NCBI GenBank assembly: GCA_002305545.1 | Contig: DBRG01000007.1 | Span: forward strand, 1 to 64,000 | Length of the DNA: 64,000 nt | Direction of reading: 5' to 3' | Source of the DNA: Bacteroidales bacterium UBA1374 | GTDB taxonomy: Bacteria > Bacteroidota > Bacteroidia > Bacteroidales > UBA932 | Position numbers and translations under genes: made by a program | Shown here: positions 25,187-34,256 of the stretch, in pieces | Layout of the letters: each line of letters starts with the position of its first letter | Position numbering within the stretch: the stretch's first letter is position 1 | The notes under the pieces: generated by a model | Databases searched by the model: none | Told to the model about the DNA's origin: nothing | What the model saw: only the letters and a program-made list of their open reading frames with translations

Positions 25187-26763
25187 TCAATTTTTCTCCC
25201 ATCTTTATCTATGGTAATAATCTGACCCCTGTAATCAACTTGTGCCATGCCGTGTGAAAAGATTGATACCGAATCGTAAAGAAAGGGGATTATCGTTTCA
25301 CCTTGTTTGTTGATATAGCCCCATAAACCGTTGTACTTCATTCCGGCCAGACCATTGGAAAATACCCGGTGACCATCCTGGTATATGAAAGGCACCAGGG
25401 TATTGCCTTTTTTATCAATAAAACCAACCTGCTTTTTTATGCGCGCATCCATCATGTTAAATTGGGCAGAAAGTGCCATATCACCCTGAAAATCATAAAT
25501 TTCCACCAACCTTAAAGAAAAGGGCAAAGTAAAAAGACCGTTTCGGTCAATAACACCGTATTGCTTGTTATGGACCACTATGGCAACTCCGCTGCTGTAA
25601 TTGCGGATGGTATCATATTGAGGGGGAACGACTGTCTTTCCCTCTGAAGAAAGCACGCCATACCCATTTTCGTTACGTACAACAGTCATCCCGTCACGGC
25701 AGGGACCTATCCACTCGTAAAATTCAGTGGGATATTCCAGTTTTCCGGTGTTACGCAACGTATACCGGCCATGATCCCCTGTCACAATCCACTCCTGCGG
25801 ATGGTGGTTATAGATGGTATCATAAACAGGTTCAATAAGGGGTTTTGCCTTTCGGTCCAGCAGACCGTAATGTCCATCCCTCATTATTATGAAGGTTGCA
25901 GGTGTACATGCATCCACTTTATCGTACACGATGGGAACCAGCGGAAACGCCTTACCTTTCAGGTGTAAACCCTCAAATCCTCCATTACTTACAATAAAAG
26001 AATCCCCGTCACAGACATCAATATGGTCGTACAAAGTGGGGATAAGTTCATTGCCTTCCTCATCCAGCACGCCCCATTTGTCGTCACGGCAAATATAATA
26101 TGTGTTGTTTCTGATATCAAGACTGTCGAAAGGTCGAGTTTTTTTCTTGATTCCCTTTCCGTCAATGACAGAATAAGATCCGTCAGATTCCACAGCCATC
26201 AGAAAAGGCAATGGACGGCCATGGTATGTATTGCTGATACGGCGGGGCAATAACGGGATTATAATTTTTCCGCGCCTGTTAGCCACACCGTATTCCCTGC
26301 CCTGCACCAGAACAATTACTTCAGAAAATGGGACCAATGTATCGTACAAGGGGGAAATGACCATCCTGCCTCTATGATTGAGCATGCCGTAAAAGGTATT
26401 TTGCCTGATCTTGCCCAGACCATTGCGGAAAGGCAGTGCTTCCTGGTAAAAATCCCCTGTAAGGAGCAGGCCCAGTGAATCCTGGTAATTATATCCCTTT
26501 TCCGGTATATAGACAGGTCCGGGCGTGAAATCCCGCGGTTCATATCCTCCGTTGTACAGGTGAACATATTCCCTGATGGTCTGCTTCGGAGCCGGTTTGT
26601 ACAGGGCAATGAGCCCGGCTTTCCGGTAACCGTTAAGTTTGTCGCTTTTAAGAAGCAGGAATACAGGACTTTCCCACAAAAATGGAGTCAGGAAAAGAAG
26701 CAGGCATAAAAAAAAGATTCCCCCTGCCAGAATGATCAAAAGCTTATGATGGGACTTTTTCAT
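25183..26763 (-). CDS. WG-repeat protein with an N-terminal membrane anchor
   Basis: 526 aa from the ATG at 26763; the longer frame would need TTG. One N-terminal hydrophobic segment (LLIILAGGIFFLCLLLFL) anchors it to the membrane. The remainder is at least seven WG-type repeats such as YGVANRRGKIIIP, WGVLDEEGNELIP, YGLLDRKAKPLIEP, YGVLSSEGKTVVP, YGVIDRNG, VGFIDKKGNTLVP and WGYINKQGETIIP, each followed by an aromatic-Asp turn. Such repeats probably form a beta-propeller or solenoid in the periplasm. It lies between tatC and the ABC-F gene. Role unknown. Confidence 0.85.
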   Translation of the reverse strand: MKKSHHKLLIILAGGIFFLCLLLFLTPFLWESPVFLLLKSDKLNGYRKAGLIALYKPAPKQTIREYVHLYNGGYEPRDFTPGPVYIPEKGYNYQDSLGLLLTGDFYQEALPFRNGLGKIRQNTFYGMLNHRGRMVISPLYDTLVPFSEVIVLVQGREYGVANRRGKIIIPLLPRRISNTYHGRPLPFLMAVESDGSYSVIDGKGIKKKTRPFDSLDIRNNTYYICRDDKWGVLDEEGNELIPTLYDHIDVCDGDSFIVSNGGFEGLHLKGKAFPLVPIVYDKVDACTPATFIIMRDGHYGLLDRKAKPLIEPVYDTIYNHHPQEWIVTGDHGRYTLRNTGKLEYPTEFYEWIGPCRDGMTVVRNENGYGVLSSEGKTVVPPQYDTIRNYSSGVAIVVHNKQYGVIDRNGLFTLPFSLRLVEIYDFQGDMALSAQFNMMDARIKKQVGFIDKKGNTLVPFIYQDGHRVFSNGLAGMKYNGLWGYINKQGETIIPFLYDSVSIFSHGMAQVDYRGQIITIDKDGRKIE

Positions 26764-27568
26764 CTTCTGCGGGCTGCTTACTGAAACTGACAAGTATACT
26801 GATCTCGTAAAGAATGTACAACGGCAATGCTACCACAAACAAGGTAAACGCATCCCCGCTTGGCGTTATGATGGCTGCAAGAATCACCAGGATTATGGCA
26901 GCATGTTTCCTGTATTTCTTGAGGATTTCTTTAGATATAACGCCTAATTTTGACAGCACTCGCAAGAGTATGGGCATTTCAAAGACAATTCCCATGATTA
27001 TCACCAGCCAGATGAACATATGGATATAAGACTGCAGCGATATCTGGTTTTTTACCCATTCACTTACCTGGTAGCTTCCCAGAAAATTAATGGTCAATGG
27101 AAAGACGAAAAAATAACCGGTCAGGACACCAAGGAAAAACAACAGGGAACACCAGCCGAAAGCTCCCTTTACCGCTCTTTTTTCTTTTGGATATAAAGCT
27201 GGCCGGATAAAAATCCACAATTGGTACAGGATGAAGGGTGTGGCCAGCACGAAGGCTATACTGAAAGAAACGCTGATATGGGTGAAAAATTGGGCTGACA
27301 GTTCAATGTTTTGCAATTGCAGTGTAAAAGGTTCCGGTGAGATGGAAGAAATCCCCACAAGGTCTGCCAACCCCGTCATCCACCGGTAGAGAATGAAATC
27401 AGAGCTTCTGGGAGCAAATATGACAGCATCAAAAACAAAGTTCTTATTCACAAAAACAACCACCATGAGTACGATCAGGACAATTGCCGAGCGAAATAGC
27501 ACCTTGCGGAACTCTTCAAGATGCTCCCAAAAGGTCATCTCATTTTTATGCCCCGAAATATCAGCCAC
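26744..27568 (-). CDS. tatC: Sec-independent translocase subunit TatC
   Basis: 274 aa, six hydrophobic segments, with the conserved N-terminal MTFWEHLEEFRKVLFRS. Forms the receptor for twin-arginine signal peptides with TatA. The chosen start is GTG at 27568, two bases after the tatA stop, because related proteins carry about ten residues before MTFWEHL; the ATG at 27538 would give 264 aa. Its end overlaps the WG-repeat gene by 20 bases. Only TatA and TatC are present, the minimal Tat system. Confidence 0.94.
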   Translation of the reverse strand: MADISGHKNEMTFWEHLEEFRKVLFRSAIVLIVLMVVVFVNKNFVFDAVIFAPRSSDFILYRWMTGLADLVGISSISPEPFTLQLQNIELSAQFFTHISVSFSIAFVLATPFILYQLWIFIRPALYPKEKRAVKGAFGWCSLLFFLGVLTGYFFVFPLTINFLGSYQVSEWVKNQISLQSYIHMFIWLVIIMGIVFEMPILLRVLSKLGVISKEILKKYRKHAAIILVILAAIITPSGDAFTLFVVALPLYILYEISILVSFSKQPAEDEKVPS

Positions 27569-27570
27569 CG

Positions 27571-27780
27571 CTATTTTTTAATATCCTTATCGCTTTCTTT
27601 TTCATCCCCATTTATATCCTCTTCTATACCCTTCACACCTTCCTTGAAACTTCTGACACCTTTTCCAATGCCTTTCATGAGCTCGGGAATCTTGCGCCCT
27701 CCAAAGAGAAGCAGTACAATTAGGGCAATAATGATGATCTCGGTGGCACCCAACGTGCCAAACAGCAATAATTTACACAT
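27571..27780 (-). CDS. tatA: Sec-independent translocase subunit TatA
   Basis: 69 aa. One N-terminal membrane helix, then FGGRKIPELMKGIGKGVRSFKEG, the amphipathic helix that defines TatA, and an acidic/basic tail. It forms the Tat pore with the adjacent TatC. Its start overlaps the thioesterase gene by 8 bases. Confidence 0.95.
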   Translation of the reverse strand: MCKLLLFGTLGATEIIIIALIVLLLFGGRKIPELMKGIGKGVRSFKEGVKGIEEDINGDEKESDKDIKK

Positions 27781-28210
27781 TTTCCTGTTGATTAGTTTTT
27801 TTCAAATTTATGTATTTTTCCAACACTTCCGTTAGAAAACGGGGTGCCCTCACGGGAACACCCCGGGAAGTATCCACAAAAGCAAGGGTAACATACCCTG
27901 TGGCTAAAAGTACACCGGAATCGTCAAAGACCTGGTAATGGTACGTGATCCTGGAACGGGGCATTTCATTTACTGTTGTTGTCACAGTCAACACCTGGCC
28001 ATAACGTGCCGGATGTATGTAGTCACAATGAACCACACGTACCGGCATTATGATTCCCTGTGATTCCGAATAGGTGTAAGGAACACCGATATGGGCCATC
28101 ATTTCTTCCCGGGCTGTTTCAAAATAGCGGATGTAGTTGGAGTGGTGCACCACGCCCATCTGATCTGTTTCGTAATACCTTACTGTTATTTGGGTTTTAT
28201 GTTCCACCAT
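27773..28210 (-). CDS. YbgC-like acyl-CoA thioesterase (hot-dog fold)
   Basis: 145 aa. The motif YETDQMGVVHHSNYIRYFE carries the Asp and Tyr of the 4-hydroxybenzoyl-CoA/YbgC thioesterase family. Cytoplasmic, no signal peptide. Probably hydrolyses short acyl-CoA or acyl-ACP; the true substrate is not predictable. Located between the repeat lipoprotein gene (2 bases upstream) and tatA in the valS operon. Confidence 0.9.
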   Translation of the reverse strand: MVEHKTQITVRYYETDQMGVVHHSNYIRYFETAREEMMAHIGVPYTYSESQGIIMPVRVVHCDYIHPARYGQVLTVTTTVNEMPRSRITYHYQVFDDSGVLLATGYVTLAFVDTSRGVPVRAPRFLTEVLEKYINLKKTNQQENV

Positions 28211-28212
28211 GG

Positions 28213-31200
28213 TTATTCCAGTATTATGGCCGTCGGTCCGGGAAGATAGTAAATTAATTTGAAATTATCCACTGTGAGCTTGCTGCCATCGGCTCCTTTA
28301 AACTCTGCTCCCTCCCAGGAAGAAGACATGCGAACCACAAGGTGCGTCATCTGCAGGTTTTCCCTGCCCGGAACGGGCTTGAAAACCAACTGCTCATGCC
28401 TCCATCCCTGGGTACCGGTTGTGGCAATCTCATTTTCTGCAATCATGTCCTGTCTTTTATTCAGGTCATACTCCCAGGTTCCCGTCGCATTATGATGCAA
28501 TTCTGCCGTAATAACGGCTTTGTCAGGCCCATCGACTTTTACCGGGTCTTTAAAAGCCGGCATGCCAAACATGCCCTTGTAGGATTCGGTAAATACCCTC
28601 TGGCCTCCTGGTTCATACAGGTAATCAATCTCAAATCCAACAGGATTGGAACCGGGGGCAAACGGGATCCCGAAATCTGTCATGACCGAGGGATTCATTA
28701 CAGCTTCCACATCCATGCTGAAATTAAAACTTCCCAGGAGCAGAGCCCCTGCAGCCAAGCTGGTCACTTTCATCACCACCAGGTCCACCGTTTTCAGTTG
28801 TGTCAGCATCTGAACTGCATAGGGGCTGTTTTTCCCGGGAACTCTTGTTGAGCCTATAACTTGAAAATTGTTCCCGGTAGTCCATCCTTTTCCATTGGAA
28901 GGCAGGACATTCAAGAACTTAGCATCACCTACATACCCCCATTCTTCAAAACCACTGTTGGGCACCTGGGGTGCATAAATCAATCGTATCTGCCATTGCC
29001 GGATCGTTTCGTCTTCTGCCATTACTTTGAAGGTGAAAGGTTCCGTGAATGACAAACTGAGTGGAGCCCCCGATGTTATTCCCGAAAGCCGTGCACCCTC
29101 ACTTACGGTAATTCTGGGCTTGATGGTCAATTGTGTCTCTTCAGCCGGTCTGGTACCGATAAGCAACGTTATCAGGTTATCGGCGGGTTCCAGGAATTTT
29201 TGGTCAAACTCATAGCCCGAGGAAGGGCTCCCGGTAATAAAGTCCGTCACGGCAGCTTCTGAACTCCTTACCGGAGACCGGTCTTCCAGTTGTAAAGTCC
29301 AGCTGGTTGTATTGGTACCGCTTTCGGAAGTAACAGAAAACCGGAACTTCAGGCCGGTTGAATTGAAAACCACCCTGTGCTGCCTTGTGGTGATCTCCCC
29401 GCCGAGCACGGCGTTCTTTGATACATTCAGCACCCCGTCCACCGTCAGGGGCATCTTTGAGGACCAGTCGCTGATAACCAGGGTCACCGTATGATTTAGC
29501 GTATCTACCACACCCTCTTCCAGGAGCGTGATGTTATGTTCTGTCTGGCTGGTGCCCTGGTAGCCTGTAATGCTGTAATCCGTCACCAGGGCTTCCAGGT
29601 TTTCTGTTCGTTCATCGGCCAATTGCAACTTCCATTCTGCCACATCGCCGCTTTCAGCCATAATGGTCAAAGGCATAATGTCATCTATGGAAGGGAAAAG
29701 AATTCCCTCCGGAAATGCTTCCTGCAAGGTGGCTTTGGGAGATAATTCCATTGAAAAGGCGTTCAGCACCAAAGGAAAATCATATCCTGACTTGAGCACC
29801 AGTGTAACTGTACGGCTGTCCTGATCTATGGTTGCCGTGTTGCTTTCCAGTGTAACCAGGTTTTCCCTGGAACTGTAACTGTCCACCACAAATGAGAGTA
29901 TCCGGGCCTCTGTTTCAAACCAGGGATCAAGCCTCATGATCCAGTCTCGGCGGTTCCCCGATTGGGATGTTACGGAAAACGGCACCTCGGTGCGGTAAGA
30001 TTCAAAAGTTAAGATCGTTGCTAAATCACAGGTGGCACCTTCAGATAATGTCACCTGGCGGGATGTAATCTGTAGCGGAAAATCATTGCCTTCCACCATG
30101 GGAATTTCCACCAGGGAATTGAGCGTGTCTATCCGGGGTTCACCTAACCGGATCTGGTTATTCTGTGAGGTGTATTCGCCAATCACAAATGATTCCACCA
30201 GGTTGGCCGGGTTGAGCCACTGCTGCCACACCAGTTCCCAGGCCCGAGCCTGTCGTGAAAGTATATCAACCAGGTAAAAGGTTCTTTTATCTTCCCAGCT
30301 TTGGATTGTGAATTCTTGTCCGGCATCATGGTGAATTGGTACGACATAGGGATTCATCTTGAAACCCGCCACGGCTTTCCAGGGAAAAGGATTGCCGTTG
30401 TCACGCACAGAAACCTTGTAACGGCTGGTTTGCAAATCTTCAGATATTCCCACACATTCCACTTCAGCAGGATTAAATGAAATTTCCAACGCTCCTCCTG
30501 GTGCCATGCGTTCCCAGGGTTCCCTGTCTGTCTGCGATGCATTTTCTGCCAGTATAACTCCAATCAGGCGAATGTGCCACAATTCTTTTTTCCCGCTCTC
30601 GGCAACAATTGTAAAAGGAATGGCCGTATCATAGGCATTTATGGTGAAGTTGCCTCTGTTTCCAGGGCTTTCCAGCTTCGCTCCCGGACTCAGATCAAAT
30701 TCCAGACCCACAGTCAGGGGCAAGAAAGCTCCCTTCAGGGCAAATATCCCTATCTCGTTCTCGACTACATCCACCACAACTTCCCTGGCAAGGGGAAAAT
30801 CACCGGGGTTGTATTCCGTTAACCGGGCTGCCGTCACTGCCGCCAGATCACTACGGGGCGCTACTTCTATTCGAATGTCGTATGAATGCACTACCCCACT
30901 CAGGGCAATCAGGTGGATTTTGCGAACCGTTTCCGGGTTTTCAAATACCAATGTATTGTCTGTATCCAGGCCAAGGATCTTGTCTATTGCCTGGGCTGTT
31001 TTTATGTTCAGGGTAACTGTAACCGGGAATTCGTATTTCCCGTAATCCATAGGCAGAATAATTGATCCTTCTTCCACCTGCGGTTCATTGAAAATGACAG
31101 CTTCAGGAGATACGTCTGTTATCAGACACGAAGCAATGGATGCACGATCATCAAGACTGGCCACTTTAACACAGCCAGCCAGGTGTGAAAGAATGAGCAA

Positions 31201-31227
31201 TGCGAGGATTAAACCCCTGTATTTCAT
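28213..31227 (-). CDS. Large surface lipoprotein with about seven tandem beta repeats and a PCMD domain
   Basis: 1004 aa. Lipoprotein signal at the N-terminus (LILSHLAGC). Residues about 30-770 hold roughly seven units of 90-115 aa. Most units end in the pattern SG-x-x-x-x-W-x-I/M-R/Q-L (for example SGKKELWHIRL, SGNRRDWIMRL, SGDVAEWKLQL, TSWTLQL, IRQWQIRL) and most contain a V-x-L/V-S-x-G/K-A core, suggesting beta-sandwich modules. The C-terminal 230 residues start NSGFEEW and contain KGWTTGN and LTVDNFKLIY, typical of the putative carbohydrate metabolism domain (PCMD). Probably a surface glycan-binding or glycan-processing protein. The start overlaps the valS stop (ATGA). Confidence 0.8.
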   Translation of the reverse strand: MKYRGLILALLILSHLAGCVKVASLDDRASIASCLITDVSPEAVIFNEPQVEEGSIILPMDYGKYEFPVTVTLNIKTAQAIDKILGLDTDNTLVFENPETVRKIHLIALSGVVHSYDIRIEVAPRSDLAAVTAARLTEYNPGDFPLAREVVVDVVENEIGIFALKGAFLPLTVGLEFDLSPGAKLESPGNRGNFTINAYDTAIPFTIVAESGKKELWHIRLIGVILAENASQTDREPWERMAPGGALEISFNPAEVECVGISEDLQTSRYKVSVRDNGNPFPWKAVAGFKMNPYVVPIHHDAGQEFTIQSWEDKRTFYLVDILSRQARAWELVWQQWLNPANLVESFVIGEYTSQNNQIRLGEPRIDTLNSLVEIPMVEGNDFPLQITSRQVTLSEGATCDLATILTFESYRTEVPFSVTSQSGNRRDWIMRLDPWFETEARILSFVVDSYSSRENLVTLESNTATIDQDSRTVTLVLKSGYDFPLVLNAFSMELSPKATLQEAFPEGILFPSIDDIMPLTIMAESGDVAEWKLQLADERTENLEALVTDYSITGYQGTSQTEHNITLLEEGVVDTLNHTVTLVISDWSSKMPLTVDGVLNVSKNAVLGGEITTRQHRVVFNSTGLKFRFSVTSESGTNTTSWTLQLEDRSPVRSSEAAVTDFITGSPSSGYEFDQKFLEPADNLITLLIGTRPAEETQLTIKPRITVSEGARLSGITSGAPLSLSFTEPFTFKVMAEDETIRQWQIRLIYAPQVPNSGFEEWGYVGDAKFLNVLPSNGKGWTTGNNFQVIGSTRVPGKNSPYAVQMLTQLKTVDLVVMKVTSLAAGALLLGSFNFSMDVEAVMNPSVMTDFGIPFAPGSNPVGFEIDYLYEPGGQRVFTESYKGMFGMPAFKDPVKVDGPDKAVITAELHHNATGTWEYDLNKRQDMIAENEIATTGTQGWRHEQLVFKPVPGRENLQMTHLVVRMSSSWEGAEFKGADGSKLTVDNFKLIYYLPGPTAIILE

Positions 31228-33875
31228 TGTAATAAATCTAATTGCTGCTTCAAGGCTGCAATCCTGCTCATAGCATCCGAACGTTTTTTGCGTTCTATGG
31301 CAACAACATCCACGGGAGCACGTTGAAGGAAACTTTCATTGGATAATTTCTTGTCGACAGTGGCAAGGAATTTCCGTTGGTATTCCAGTTCTTCGTTAAG
31401 TTTAGAACGTTCTTCCTCTTTATCCAGCAGGCTCCCCAGCGGAATGAAAAAGCCGGTTGTTCCCACCAGGAAAGCATATACATTTCCTTCCTGCGGCGCT
31501 TCGGTTACCGTTTGGACAGATTCCAGCCCGCCCATGCGTTGTGCAATTCCATGCAGCATTTGCGGAAAATGTCCTTTGACATAGAGTTTCAGAAGGGTTT
31601 TTCCGGGAATCTGCCTGTTTTGCCTGAGACCCCTAATGGTCACAACCAGTTCCTGTAACCGGGAAAAATCCTCCAGTTCTGCTTTGTTGCAGGATCCTGA
31701 GTCCGGTAAGGGTGACACCATGATACTGTCCCCTTCCACGCGTTTTGCCATGTTTTGCCAGAGTTCCTCTGTTATGAACGGCATGAACGGATGCAGTAAG
31801 TGCAGCAGCAGGTCAAAAAATGCCAGCGTACTGTCGTATGTAGCTGAATCAATTCTCTTTCCTGCATTCCCGGCAGGCTTGATGATCTCCAGGTACCAGG
31901 AACAGAAATCGTCCCAGAAACGCTTGTATAGCAACATCAGGACTTCTGAAAGCCTGTATTTGGAAAACAGGTCCTCGGCTTCATCCCTGGTTGCAGAGAG
32001 CAATTGGCTGAACCAGCGCACGGCCTGGCGTGATGTATCTTCCTGCTCCAGGCGTTCATCGCGTTTCCAGGAACTCACCAGACGGAAGGCATTCCAGATC
32101 TTATTGCAGAAGTTCCGGCCTTGTTCCATCTGAGTTTCATCAAACAAGATATCGTTTCCGGCAGAAGTACAGAGCATAAGGCCCATACGCACCCCGTCTG
32201 CACCGTAAATATTCATCAATTCAATGGGATCAGGAGAGTTGCCCAGCGATTTGGACATCTTGCGACCCATTTTGTCTCGAACCATCCCTGTTAGGTAAAC
32301 ATTGGAAAATGGTTTCTGGCCGCAGAACAGATCCCCGGCCATGATCATCCTGGCTACCCAGAAGAAAAGGATATCCGGGGCAGTGACCAGGTCATCTGTG
32401 GGATAGTAATACGCCAACTCGGGGTTGGGTTCTTTTTCCGGGTGGCCCGGCTTATCGGGATCAAAGACCGAAATGGGCCAGAGCCACGAGGAGAACCAGG
32501 TGTCCACCACATCGGGATCCTGCTTCAGATCCCCGTCTTTCACAGAGGGATCAATTTTCCGGGCCAGGACAAGCGCTTCTTCTTCTGACGAAGCTACCAC
32601 CACATCTCCGTTGGGCAGGTAGTAGGCCGGGATTTGCTGCCCCCACCACAATTGTCTTGAAATGCACCAGTCCCTGGCTGTTTCCATCCAGTGACGGTAT
32701 GTGTTGCGGTATTTGTCAGGAATAAGCTTTACCCGTCCATCTTCAACATAGTCCAGAGCCCTTTTGGCCAGCATGCTCAATTTGACAAACCATTGCTGCG
32801 ACAAACGGGGTTCAATGACAGCGTCAGTACGTTCAGAAAAACCAACCTGAGTGACATAGGATTCTTCTTTTTCCAGGCATCCTGCCTCTTCCAGCATAAT
32901 GCGGATTTTTTTGCGTGCCACAAAGCGGTCTTCACCCACCAGGATCCTGGCTTCCTCGTTGAGGGTGCCATCCAGGTTCAGAATATCTATCACGGGCAGT
33001 TTGTGCCGCAATCCTATTTCATAGTCATTGGGATCGTGTGCCGGGGTGATCTTGAGGCACCCTGTTCCAAAATCCATGGTAACGTAGTCATCGGCAATAA
33101 TTGGGATTTCCTTGTTTATCAGGGGTATTAGCACTTTTTTCCCCACAAGGTTCGCGTACCGTTCATCCGCGGGATTCACACAGAGAGCCACGTCTGCCAT
33201 AATGGTTTCCGGCCTTGTGGTGGCAATAGAAAGGTATTGTTCGCTTCGTTCCCCGTTATGACTGAAATAATACTTTAGGTAGTAGAGTTTTTCCTTGACT
33301 TCACGGTGTATAACCTCTTCATCGCTAACCGCGGTGCCCCCCTGGGGATCCCAGTTCACCATGCGTACCCCACGATAGATCAACCCCTGGTTATACAAAT
33401 AAACAAAGGTATCCAGCACGGCACGGCTCAGGGAAGGATTCATGGTGAAGTTGGTGCGTTCCCAGTCGCAGGAAGCACCCAACCTCTTCAGTTGTTCCAG
33501 TATGATATTCCCGTGCTTTTCTTTCCACGCCCAGGCATGCCTGAGGAATTCGTCCCTTGTGATATCGGTTTTCTGGATCCCTTTTTCCCGGAGCAATGCC
33601 ACCACCTTGGCTTCAGTCGCAATGGAAGCATGGTCGGTTCCGGGAACCCAGCAGGTGTTTTTTCCCTGCATTCTGGCACGTCTTACCAGTACATCCTGTA
33701 TGGTGTTGTTCAACATATGTCCCATATGCAGCACACCGGTCACATTGGGCGGGGGTATTACCACACTGTATTTTGGCCTTTTATCCGGAATTGAATGAAA
33801 AAAACGGTGTTTCAGCCAATAACCGTACCATTTGTTTTCTGTAACAGAGGGATCGTATATTGCAGGTAGTTCCAT
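31224..33875 (-). CDS. valS: Valyl-tRNA synthetase
   Basis: 883 aa, family length. Class I signature PPPNVTGVLHMGH (HMGH as the HIGH motif), KMSKS at GRKMSKSLGN, the editing domain, an anticodon-binding domain and the C-terminal coiled coil (SLLDKEEERSKLNEELEYQ). Charges tRNA-Val with valine. First gene of the long minus-strand operon; a promoter box sits at 33895-33903. Confidence 0.97.
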   Translation of the reverse strand: MELPAIYDPSVTENKWYGYWLKHRFFHSIPDKRPKYSVVIPPPNVTGVLHMGHMLNNTIQDVLVRRARMQGKNTCWVPGTDHASIATEAKVVALLREKGIQKTDITRDEFLRHAWAWKEKHGNIILEQLKRLGASCDWERTNFTMNPSLSRAVLDTFVYLYNQGLIYRGVRMVNWDPQGGTAVSDEEVIHREVKEKLYYLKYYFSHNGERSEQYLSIATTRPETIMADVALCVNPADERYANLVGKKVLIPLINKEIPIIADDYVTMDFGTGCLKITPAHDPNDYEIGLRHKLPVIDILNLDGTLNEEARILVGEDRFVARKKIRIMLEEAGCLEKEESYVTQVGFSERTDAVIEPRLSQQWFVKLSMLAKRALDYVEDGRVKLIPDKYRNTYRHWMETARDWCISRQLWWGQQIPAYYLPNGDVVVASSEEEALVLARKIDPSVKDGDLKQDPDVVDTWFSSWLWPISVFDPDKPGHPEKEPNPELAYYYPTDDLVTAPDILFFWVARMIMAGDLFCGQKPFSNVYLTGMVRDKMGRKMSKSLGNSPDPIELMNIYGADGVRMGLMLCTSAGNDILFDETQMEQGRNFCNKIWNAFRLVSSWKRDERLEQEDTSRQAVRWFSQLLSATRDEAEDLFSKYRLSEVLMLLYKRFWDDFCSWYLEIIKPAGNAGKRIDSATYDSTLAFFDLLLHLLHPFMPFITEELWQNMAKRVEGDSIMVSPLPDSGSCNKAELEDFSRLQELVVTIRGLRQNRQIPGKTLLKLYVKGHFPQMLHGIAQRMGGLESVQTVTEAPQEGNVYAFLVGTTGFFIPLGSLLDKEEERSKLNEELEYQRKFLATVDKKLSNESFLQRAPVDVVAIERKKRSDAMSRIAALKQQLDLLQ

Positions 33876-33894
33876 TTACTTAAGGGAATAAGAT

Positions 33895-33903
33895 GCAAAT
33901 ATA
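33895..33903 (-). promoter_or_regulatory. TATATTTGC promoter box for valS
   Basis: The minus strand reads TATATTTGC, a full TAnnTTTG match, 20 bases upstream of the valS ATG. A TTTC lies 20 bases further upstream as a near -33 match. Confidence 0.6.
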
Positions 33904-33912
33904 TAAAAATAC

Positions 33913-33920
33913 TACTTTTG
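33913..33920 (+). promoter_or_regulatory. TACTTTTG promoter box for the DUF3467 gene
   Basis: Full TAnnTTTG match 21 bases upstream of the ATG at 33942, back to back with the valS promoter box. Confidence 0.5.
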
Positions 33921-33941
33921 TATGAAATAAAAGCTTAAGCC

Positions 33942-34256
33942 ATGGAACAAAACCCCAAGAAACAAATTAACATAGAGCTGCCGGAAGATGTTGCCCAGGG
34001 ATGTTATTCCAATCTTGCCATCATTACCCATTCCAGCAGTGAATTTGTATTTGACTTTATCCGCATGATGCCGGGTATTCAAAAAGCCAAGGTGCAGAAC
34101 CGGATCATCATGACACCTGAACACGCCAAACGTTTTTTCAATGCCCTGGAGGACAACCTGAAGAAATACGAAGAACACTTCGGGAAAATAAACCTCTCCG
34201 GGAAGGGAATGCCCAATATTCCTTTACATTTTGGTGATGGAACGCCCGAAGCTTAA
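33942..34256 (+). CDS. DUF3467 family protein
   Basis: 104 aa. The family core is present: INIELPEDVAQGCYSNLAIITHSSSEFVFDF in parts, then MTPEHAKRFFNALEDNLKKYEE. DUF3467 proteins are small cytoplasmic proteins of unknown function found across Bacteroidota and elsewhere. No catalytic motif is evident. Its last 20 bases overlap the next gene, so both are probably translated from one message. Confidence 0.88.
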   Translation: MEQNPKKQINIELPEDVAQGCYSNLAIITHSSSEFVFDFIRMMPGIQKAKVQNRIIMTPEHAKRFFNALEDNLKKYEEHFGKINLSGKGMPNIPLHFGDGTPEA

